From Comamonadaceae bacterium (GTDB lineage: Bacteria > Pseudomonadota > Gammaproteobacteria > Burkholderiales > Burkholderiaceae_C): DNA of 32,440 bases. Location: assembly GCA_947449895.1 (NCBI GenBank), contig CANFSO010000013.1, forward strand, positions 1 through 32,440, read 5' to 3'. The position numbers and the translations under genes were made by a program. Within the stretch, counting starts at the first letter, position 1. Every line of letters starts with the position of its first letter. The notes beneath the pieces were generated by a model. That model saw only the letters and a program-made list of their open reading frames with translations. It ran no database searches and was not told where the DNA came from. Positions 7,991-14,063 of the stretch are shown here, piece by piece.

Positions 7991-9003
7991 CCCATCGCAT
8001 TGCCATAGAGAACAGCGACATCGCTTTCGACTGCGACTCAGGCCAGAGTGTTCTGGACGCCGCATTGCACGCGGGGATTGAACTTCCCTACTCTTGCCGC
8101 AAAGGTGTTTGCGGCAGTTGTGCTGGTAGCATTACCGTCGGCGAGGTCTCGGGCGTCAACGCTGGCGCGGTTCGCAACGACACATGTTCAGCCGACCAAG
8201 TGCTGTACTGCCTGTGTGCGCCGACCAGCGATCTCGTGCTCAAGCCCTTGTCGTGGAAGCGGCTTGATCCCTCTGCACGCAAAACGTTCACCGCCAAGGT
8301 TTACAGCAATGAACTGGCCGCACCCGATATCTCCCTTCTGCGGCTGCGGCTGCCAACCGGCCAGCGTGCCAAGTTCCAGGCGGGTCAATACCTTCAGGTT
8401 CTGCTAGACGATGGTAGTAAACGGAGCTATTCCATGGCTAATCCGCCGCAAGAAAGCGATGGCGTCACGCTTCACATTCGCCATGTGCCGGGCGGACGAT
8501 TCAGCGCGCAGGTGACCCAGCTCAGGCCCGGCGACACGCTGCAAATTGAGTTGCCTTTTGGCCATGTGACGCTGCTTGAGGATGACTCGCGCCCGATTGT
8601 TTTCGTTGCCGGCGGTACTGGTTTTGCGCCGGTGAAGTCGATCCTCGACGATATGCTCAAACGCCGTGTCAAACGCCCCATGACATTGATCTGGGGCGCA
8701 CGCGAGGCGCAAGGTCTGTACTTGCCCGCAGCCGTGGAGCGCTGGCAAAAACAGTGGTCTGATTTCCGTTTTATTAAAGCGCTCAGCGACGTTCCAACGG
8801 AATCCATGGATGACGCTTACGCCGGTCGTGTCGACCAGGCTTTACGAGCGCATTGCCCAGATCTGACTGAGCACGTCGTTTATTGTTGCGGTTCACCGCC
8901 GATGGCGGCAGCTGTACGCAGCGCCGCCCATAACTGTGGTTTAGCATCAAGCGATTTTCACGCTGATGTTTTTGTACCCGGGCCTGCAGCGGTACAGCCT
9001 TGA
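7987..9003 (+). CDS. tphA1: Terephthalate 1,2-dioxygenase reductase component (ferredoxin-FAD-NAD(P)H)
   Basis: 338 residues in three domains. Residues 1-90 are a plant-type [2Fe-2S] ferredoxin with Cys37-x4-Cys42-x2-Cys45 and Cys75. Residues about 95-195 form an FAD-binding domain with the RSYSMANPP motif. Residues about 200-335 form the pyridine-nucleotide domain with [10 protein letters not shown] and the C-terminal YCCGSPPM motif. This is the single-chain reductase layout with the ferredoxin at the N-terminus, as in TphA1 of Comamonas. It passes electrons from NAD(P)H to the Rieske centre of TphA2. The ATG overlaps the tphB stop (ATGA). It closes the classic tph set; the following gene starts 35 bases later on the same strand. 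Confidence 0.9.
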   Translation: MTHRIAIENSDIAFDCDSGQSVLDAALHAGIELPYSCRKGVCGSCAGSITVGEVSGVNAGAVRNDTCSADQVLYCLCAPTSDLVLKPLSWKRLDPSARKTFTAKVYSNELAAPDISLLRLRLPTGQRAKFQAGQYLQVLLDDGSKRSYSMANPPQESDGVTLHIRHVPGGRFSAQVTQLRPGDTLQIELPFGHVTLLEDDSRPIVFVAGGTGFAPVKSILDDMLKRRVKRPMTLIWGAREAQGLYLPAAVERWQKQWSDFRFIKALSDVPTESMDDAYAGRVDQALRAHCPDLTEHVVYCCGSPPMAAAVRSAAHNCGLASSDFHADVFVPGPAAVQP

Positions 9004-9038
9004 CGGCCTCGATTTTTGAAAAAATTAGGAGTTCATAC

Positions 9039-10784
9039 ATGACCCTCGATAACCGCGCAACCGTGGCCGCTGTCACGACGGCACGTCGTCTACTTGAAGA
9101 AGCCGCTCGCTTGGGTGTGGACTACATCTTCACCAATTTGGGTAGCGACCACCCGGCCTTTATCGAAGCCTTTGCCCAGATTGAGATGCAGGGCGGAAAG
9201 ATGCCGCAAATCATCGTCTGCCCGCATGAGATGACCGCACTCAGTGCCGCGCACGGCTATGCCATGCGCACACGCCGGCCGCAGATGGTGCTTGTGCATG
9301 TGGACGTCGGCACACAGAACTTGGGCTGCAGCATTCACAACGCAGCGCGCGGTCGTGTTCCTGCCATCATTGTTGCCGGACTGTCCCCGGTGTCCGTCAG
9401 CGGTGAAAGAACCGGCGCTCGCACTGAGTTCATCCACTACACGCAGGACACATCGCGCCAGCACGAAATTGGGGGCCAGTACATGAAGTGGTCCTATGAA
9501 GTGCGGGCTGCGGAGATGATTGACCAAGTGCTGATGCGCGGCATGCAGTTGGCGTGCACCGTGCCTGAAGGTCCGGTCTACCTGACGGGGGCACGTGAAG
9601 TCTGGGACGAACCCGCCGTCTCGCCGCAGCAACCAGCGCTGCACTGGCAACCGGCCCAGATGGCCGGCCTGACACCCACTGCTGCGCGTGAATTGCTGAG
9701 CGCACTGGCCGCAGCGCGCAAGCCCTTGGTCATCACGAGCTACTTGGGCCGGCAGCCTGAAGCGGTAGAGCGCTTGGCAGCACTCTCGCTGCAACTGGGC
9801 TTGGCGGTGTGTGAGGTCAACCCGCAATACGTTAACTTTCCGGGCGACCACCCAAACCACATTGGCTATCGCCGCAACACGCTGGTAGACGAAGCTGACC
9901 TGATTTTGATGCTTGATGTGGATGTACCTTGGATCGTGTCACGCGTTAAACCGCGTGCCGATGCTCGGTTGTTCCACTTGGATTGCGACCCATTGAAGCC
10001 GGACCTGGGCTTCTGGCATTTCCCAGCAGAGCAGACTTGGCAGGCCGACAGCTTGGTAGCGCTCGAGCAGCTGCTGGATTTGGCGAAAACAGACATCAAT
10101 GACGATGCGCTGCACTCGGAACGAAGCGACTGGATAGCTGGCGCACGCCAACATCTAGCCTTACCCAATATGCCCGTGCCTGCGGACGGGAGCATCAGCC
10201 TACAACAAGCCTGCGAGGCCATCGCAGCGCTCGTCACCGAGAAGACGGTCATCGTCTTCGAGGAGCCAGCGGCGACTGAACGCCTGCTACACACACTGCG
10301 CATGCGACGCCCCGGCAGTTACTACGCTAACGGCGGTAGCGGACTAGGTTGGAGCATCAATGCGGCCATCGGTGTGAAACTGGCGCAGCCCAATGCGGAG
10401 GTCATCACCGTGGTTGGCGACGGCAGCTATGTGTTTGGTGTGCCCACCAGCACCTACTGGGTTGCGGAGACTTATAAGGCCCCTCAGCTGACCATCATCT
10501 TTAACAACGGCGGTTGGAATGCGCCCAAGGTCTCAACCCTGCTAGTCCACCCTGAAGGGACTGCCAAGCGTCAAGATCGTTTCTGGACGACCGTTGGCGC
10601 ACGCGCCCGTTTGGCAGATGTGGCTGCAGCCGCTGGAGGTGCTGCAGCCTTTCGGGTGAGTGAGTACGCCCAGCTCCAAACCACGCTGGAACAAGCTATG
10701 GCGATCGTCCGCGGCGGTCGCAGCGCCGTGGTCGACGTGGTGCTACCGAGCACCGCTACCCAAGTGCTGGGTCCTACGGCGTGA
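9039..10784 (+). CDS. Thiamine-diphosphate-dependent enzyme of unknown substrate (IlvB/benzoylformate decarboxylase-like)
   Basis: 581 residues from ATG 9039, chosen because AGGAG sits 7 bases upstream; the frame is open 13 codons further upstream. The three-domain ThDP fold is visible. The N-terminal pyrimidine-binding domain has the activating Glu64 (CPHEMTALSAAHGYA). The central domain covers about 200-350. The C-terminal cofactor domain has the GDGSYVFGVPTSTYW...NNGGWN motif that binds magnesium and diphosphate. Acetolactate synthase, oxo-acid decarboxylases, carboligases and sulfoacetaldehyde acetyltransferase all share this fold, so family membership does not give the reaction. The gene is co-directional with tphA1 and followed by a Bug receptor, so it may process a related oxo acid or aldehyde. 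It is not part of the tph cluster known from Comamonas. Confidence 0.8.
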   Translation: MTLDNRATVAAVTTARRLLEEAARLGVDYIFTNLGSDHPAFIEAFAQIEMQGGKMPQIIVCPHEMTALSAAHGYAMRTRRPQMVLVHVDVGTQNLGCSIHNAARGRVPAIIVAGLSPVSVSGERTGARTEFIHYTQDTSRQHEIGGQYMKWSYEVRAAEMIDQVLMRGMQLACTVPEGPVYLTGAREVWDEPAVSPQQPALHWQPAQMAGLTPTAARELLSALAAARKPLVITSYLGRQPEAVERLAALSLQLGLAVCEVNPQYVNFPGDHPNHIGYRRNTLVDEADLILMLDVDVPWIVSRVKPRADARLFHLDCDPLKPDLGFWHFPAEQTWQADSLVALEQLLDLAKTDINDDALHSERSDWIAGARQHLALPNMPVPADGSISLQQACEAIAALVTEKTVIVFEEPAATERLLHTLRMRRPGSYYANGGSGLGWSINAAIGVKLAQPNAEVITVVGDGSYVFGVPTSTYWVAETYKAPQLTIIFNNGGWNAPKVSTLLVHPEGTAKRQDRFWTTVGARARLADVAAAAGGAAAFRVSEYAQLQTTLEQAMAIVRGGRSAVVDVVLPSTATQVLGPTA

Positions 10785-10840
10785 CGCCACCCTTTTGCCT
10801 CTTTTGAAACGCGCTTATAAAAAAAACTGGAGACCCTTTC

Positions 10841-11827
10841 ATGACCACTAGACGCATTCTTTTCATCGCCCTGTTGTTCAGTGCCAGCGCAAGCTCTTTG
10901 CCGGCGTTAGCGCAGACAGACAGCGTGGCGAATTATCCGAGTAAGCCGATCCGCATCATCGTTAACTTCCCGCCCGGTGGGACGGTGGACACGCTGAGCC
11001 GCGTCGTGGGTCAGAAACTCGCGGAAAAGTGGGGGCAAGCCGTGGTTATCGAAAATCGCACAGGTGCTGGGGGCAACATCGGCGCTCAAGCCGTGGCCGT
11101 CGCGGACCCCGATGGTTACACTTTACTGGCAACACCTCCCGGCCCGATGACGATCAACCAGAATTTGTACAAGGACATGCGCTTTGAACCCGAGAAGCTA
11201 GTCCCGATCATCATGCTGGCAAGCGTTCCTAATGTCATCACGGCGCGTGTAGACTTTCCAGCCGCTTCTGTCAAAGAGTTGATTGCCTATGTCAAAGCTA
11301 ACCCCGGCAAGGTGACTTATGCATCGCAAGGCAATGGGTCAACTTCGCACCTCACGGGTCAAATGTTTGCCAGTATGACCGGCACAAATATGCTGCACGT
11401 ACCGTTTAAAGGTGAAGGCCCGGCGCTGAATGAATTACTCGGCGGCCGCGTCGATTTGTTCATGGGCAATATTTCCGCAGTTCTCAAGTTCCAACAAGAC
11501 CAGCGCGTTAAATTTCTGGCTTTGGCCGCACCACGCCGTGGATCTATGGCACCCGGCGTTCCGACCGCAGCCGAAAGCGGTTTGCCAGACTTCGTTGCTT
11601 CCGCCTGGTTTGCGATGGCAGCACCCCCCGGCACGCCTACTGCGGTTGCGCGCAAGCTGAACGCAGCTATCGCTGAGATTCTGAAAATGTCCGATGTGCA
11701 GCAAAAATTTGTGGCGCAGGGCGCAGAGGTAGTGGGCGGATCACCAGCAGAAATGACGACCTTCATGGATACTGAGCGCGTGCGTTGGAAAAAAGTGATC
11801 GACACGGCAAATGTCAGGATTGACTAA
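10841..11827 (+). CDS. Second Bug/TctC periplasmic solute-binding receptor
   Basis: 328 residues with a signal peptide (TTRRILF, hydrophobic core, PALAQ ending near residue 25). Bug motifs are clear: YPSKPIRIIVNFPPGGTVD near 32-50, [18 protein letters not shown] near 68-85 and ADPDGYTLL near 88-96. It is a paralogue of the receptor at 4318; both share the [17 protein letters not shown] block, including 23 identical bases. GGAG lies 8 bases before the ATG. A TATAAA at 10816-10821 in the 56-base gap might be a weak internal promoter. The ligand could be terephthalate, a structural relative, or the substrate of the adjacent ThDP enzyme. No membrane subunits are encoded nearby. Confidence 0.85.
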   Translation: MTTRRILFIALLFSASASSLPALAQTDSVANYPSKPIRIIVNFPPGGTVDTLSRVVGQKLAEKWGQAVVIENRTGAGGNIGAQAVAVADPDGYTLLATPPGPMTINQNLYKDMRFEPEKLVPIIMLASVPNVITARVDFPAASVKELIAYVKANPGKVTYASQGNGSTSHLTGQMFASMTGTNMLHVPFKGEGPALNELLGGRVDLFMGNISAVLKFQQDQRVKFLALAAPRRGSMAPGVPTAAESGLPDFVASAWFAMAAPPGTPTAVARKLNAAIAEILKMSDVQQKFVAQGAEVVGGSPAEMTTFMDTERVRWKKVIDTANVRID

Positions 11828-11886
11828 AGCCTAGCGCGCTGGGCGTACACCGCTCAACTGAATGTATGGAAAATCTAGAAAGCAAA

Positions 11887-11919
11887 AAGCCCTTATAAAT
11901 CAAAGACTTATAAGGGCTT
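11887..11919 (-). terminator. Intrinsic terminator of tRNA-Ser, possibly bidirectional
   Basis: A 12-bp perfect stem is formed by 11887-11898 (AAGCCCTTATAA) and 11908-11919 (TTATAAGGGCTT), with a 9-nt loop. On the minus strand it lies just past the CCA end of tRNA-Ser and is followed by a T-run (complement of AAAAA at 11884-11888). On the plus strand it lies about 60 bases after the last gene of the tph operon and could also stop that transcript, although only weak Ts follow on that side. Confidence 0.85.
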
Positions 11920-11927
11920 AAATACTC

Positions 11928-12017
11928 TGGCGGAAGAGGCGGGATTCGAACCCGCGGTGGGTATAACCCCACGTACGCTTTCCAGGCGTATGACTTAAAC
12001 CGCTCATCCACCCTTCC
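11928..12017 (-). tRNA. tRNA-Ser (anticodon GGA)
   Basis: 90 nt including encoded CCA (complement of 11928-11930). The acceptor arms GGAAGGG and CTCTTCC pair with one G:U. The anticodon loop CTGGAAA presents GGA. A long class II variable arm follows (GTGGGGTTATACCCAC region), as expected for serine tRNAs. The T arm contains GGTTCGAATCC. It is convergent with the tph operon and bounds it on the right, mirroring tRNA-Lys on the left. Confidence 0.97.
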
Positions 12018-12029
12018 GCGAAGCCTCAC

Positions 12030-12058
12030 ATTATAGCAGTGGAAGTGGCTCCGTAACA
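12030..12058 (-). promoter_or_regulatory. Probable sigma-70 promoter of tRNA-Ser
   Basis: On the minus strand TATAAT occupies 12035-12030 and a weak -35 (TGTTAC) occupies 12058-12053, with a 17-base spacer. Transcription would start about 6 bases before the mature 5' end at 12017. The -10 is perfect; the -35 is poor. Confidence 0.6.
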
Positions 12059-12081
12059 GTGGTTTAAGGCATCGAACTCAT

Positions 12082-12456
12082 TCATTGATGCTCGCCTTTG
12101 AACGCGTGACTTTCAAGAACTTCCAAGCTCACGACACGGGTAGCGTAAGCATGCGTGCTTTCCAAGATGACCGGCGGTGCAACGCCGGCTGCCAGAGCTT
12201 CTTTCCAGCGATTGAGGCACAGACACCAGCGGTCGCCAGCCTTGAGGCCAGCGAAGCGCCACTGAGGCTTGGGCGTGACCAAGTCGTTGCCACGAGAAAG
12301 CGAAAAGTCCAAAAAGGCTTGCGTCATTCTGGCGCAGACGAGGTGTGAACCAGCGTCTGTTTCGTCGGTCTCGCAGCAGCCGTCACGAAAATAGCCGGTC
12401 AAAGGGTCGTAGGAGCAGGGCACCAAGGGTGTGCCCAACACGTTCAAAGTAGTCAT
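12082..12456 (-). CDS. DUF2237 family protein, function unknown
   Basis: 124 residues, the normal size for DUF2237. The diagnostic pattern is present: NVLGTPLVPCSYDPLTGYFRDGCC (about 5-28), DAGSHLVCARMTQAFLDFS (about 35-53), SRGNDLVTPKPQWRFAGLKAGDRWCLC (about 54-80) and the C-terminal VILESTHAYATRVVSLEVL. Conserved cysteines hint at metal or redox chemistry, but no function is established to my knowledge. It starts 4 bases after the stop of the SPFH protein and is probably cotranscribed with it and NfeD. Confidence 0.85.
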   Translation of the reverse strand: MTTLNVLGTPLVPCSYDPLTGYFRDGCCETDETDAGSHLVCARMTQAFLDFSLSRGNDLVTPKPQWRFAGLKAGDRWCLCLNRWKEALAAGVAPPVILESTHAYATRVVSLEVLESHAFKGEHQ

Positions 12457-12460
12457 TCGC

Positions 12461-13378
12461 TTATTGTGGCGCCTTATTCACTTGCAGCATGGTCATAGCA
12501 GAGGTGATCAGGCTCGAAACTTCGGTCATGTTGCTCGGCACGATCAACGTGGTCTTGGCTTGGCTGGCGACTTGGGCGTAGGCTTCAACGGCTTTTTCGG
12601 CGACTTTCAACTGAACGGCCAATTCGCCACCTGGCTGGCGGATCGCGGCTGCGACGCGCTCAATAGCCAGGGCGGTTGCATCGGCCACTGCAGTGATGGC
12701 GCCCGCCTCACCTTGAGCGTTGTTGATCGCTGCAAGTTTGGCGCCTTCAGAGCGGGCAATGAAGGCCTCACGTTCACCAGTGGCTATGTTGATTTGCTCT
12801 TGGCGCCGACCTTCAGACGCTGCGATCAAGGCTCGCTTTTCACGTTCAGCGGTGATCTGGGACTGCATGGCCAGCAAAATTTCTTTCGGTGGAGTCAAGT
12901 CCTTGATCTCGTAACGCAGAACTTTCACACCCCAGTTCAAGGCAGCTTCATCAATGGCAGCAACAATTTGAGCATTGATGATGTTGCGTTCTTCAAAGGT
13001 CTTGTCCAACTCCAGCTTGCCAATAACGCTTCGCAAGGAAGTTTGTGCCAATTGGGTAACGGCCATGATGTAGTTAGACGAACCATAACTAGCTCGGATA
13101 GGGTCTGTGACTTGAAAGTACAAAATCCCGTCAACTTGAAGCTGCGTGTTGTCCTTGGTGATGCAGATCTGGCTTGGCACATCCAGCGGAATTTCTTTCA
13201 GGCTGTGCTTGTAGGCCACCCGGTCAATGAAGGGCACTAAAAAGTTAAGCCCTGGCGTGAGCGCTATTTGGAACTTACCAAGTCGCTCAACAACCCAAGA
13301 GTTTTGTTGGGGCACCACCTTGACAGATCGGGTGATAAAGATAACGGCGATAGCCAAGATGACAATTGCAATTTCCAT
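12461..13378 (-). CDS. SPFH/Band 7 membrane protein of the stomatin/QmcA type
   Basis: 305 residues. Residues 1-17 are a hydrophobic anchor (EIAIVILAIAVIFITRS). The Band 7/SPFH domain covers about 20-190 with the typical PQQNSWVVERLGKF, TPGLNFLVPFIDRV, DVPSQICITKDNTQLQVDGILYFQV and ELDKTFEERNIIN segments. Residues about 190-260 are alanine/glutamate-rich and likely helical, as in flotillins and stomatins. These proteins form large oligomeric cages at the inner membrane and often influence FtsH-type proteolysis. The upstream gene encodes NfeD, the family's usual genomic partner. Translation starts 117 bases after the NfeD stop, with no terminator between. Confidence 0.9.
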   Translation of the reverse strand: MEIAIVILAIAVIFITRSVKVVPQQNSWVVERLGKFQIALTPGLNFLVPFIDRVAYKHSLKEIPLDVPSQICITKDNTQLQVDGILYFQVTDPIRASYGSSNYIMAVTQLAQTSLRSVIGKLELDKTFEERNIINAQIVAAIDEAALNWGVKVLRYEIKDLTPPKEILLAMQSQITAEREKRALIAASEGRRQEQINIATGEREAFIARSEGAKLAAINNAQGEAGAITAVADATALAIERVAAAIRQPGGELAVQLKVAEKAVEAYAQVASQAKTTLIVPSNMTEVSSLITSAMTMLQVNKAPQ

Positions 13379-13495
13379 GGGTTCTTTCTATTTAATCTAA
13401 AAAAGCAGAAAATGACCTTTGCTGACTCAGAAGTGGACAAGTTGCGAAGACATCGTCAGAGACGAAGTAAAACATAAAGTTCAAATTTATGCGGA

Positions 13496-13924
13496 TTAAA
13501 AATGTTTTTCAACAATTAAACGCGTACCAATGACCTCTAGTATTCTGTGGGCGCCCACATTTTCAGGTTCATTGGGCCGGCGTATCGCAGTCCAGTTTGC
13601 GCCTCGATATTTAACGCTGGCTGTGCCATCAGGATTCCAACCGTAAACCATCACGGTTTCGCCAATGTCGAGGTTCAGTGCTGGGTTACTGTCTTTGGGT
13701 AGTGCAGCTTTGAGCCGTTTTTTGACAAAATACCAAATCACGACTGCGCCGCCCCCAACGGCAGCGGCGACCAGTAATTGCAAAACAACGTCTGCGCCGG
13801 CATGGGCTGCCAATGCACCCGCAGCCATGGCTGTGCTGATCATCAGCAGGAAAAAAGTGCCAGTGAGCAGTTCCGCGACCACTGCACCGCCCGCGAGTAG
13901 CCACCAAATGGTTGCAGCTGCCAT
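13496..13924 (-). CDS. NfeD family membrane protein (short form)
   Basis: 142 residues. The N-terminal half has two to three membrane helices (IWWLLAGGAVVAELLTGTFFLLM, STAMAAGALAA, VLQLLVAAAVGGGAVVIWYFV). A soluble C-terminal OB-fold domain (about 80-142) holds GETVMVYGWNPDGTASVKYRGANWTAI. This is the short NfeD form lacking the protease domain. It is encoded directly upstream of the SPFH protein, the usual NfeD-stomatin pairing. A consensus Shine-Dalgarno AGGAGG (complement of 13931-13936) lies 6 bases before the ATG, so this is probably the first gene of the three-gene operon. Confidence 0.9.
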   Translation of the reverse strand: MAAATIWWLLAGGAVVAELLTGTFFLLMISTAMAAGALAAHAGADVVLQLLVAAAVGGGAVVIWYFVKKRLKAALPKDSNPALNLDIGETVMVYGWNPDGTASVKYRGANWTAIRRPNEPENVGAHRILEVIGTRLIVEKHF

Positions 13925-14063
13925 GGGTTACCTCCTGTTAAGTAGAGTCTTATTTTGAAGCAAAAGAGAAGATCAGCCAAAGGTCAGGGCATTAATTCCG
14001 TACACTTTGCCCTTTTAAACGTCACAGCAATTCCCGGATCAGGCATTCAGCCCCGCGCACACC

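Noticed and set aside
9000-9038. Upstream start for the ThDP enzyme (13 extra codons)
   Set aside because: The extra residues overlap the tphA1 stop region and lack a ribosome site, while ATG 9039 has AGGAG 7 bases upstream.
12431-13240. Long plus-strand open frame (269 codons)
   Set aside because: It is antisense to the SPFH gene, has no recognisable domain, and the minus-strand protein is a clear family member.
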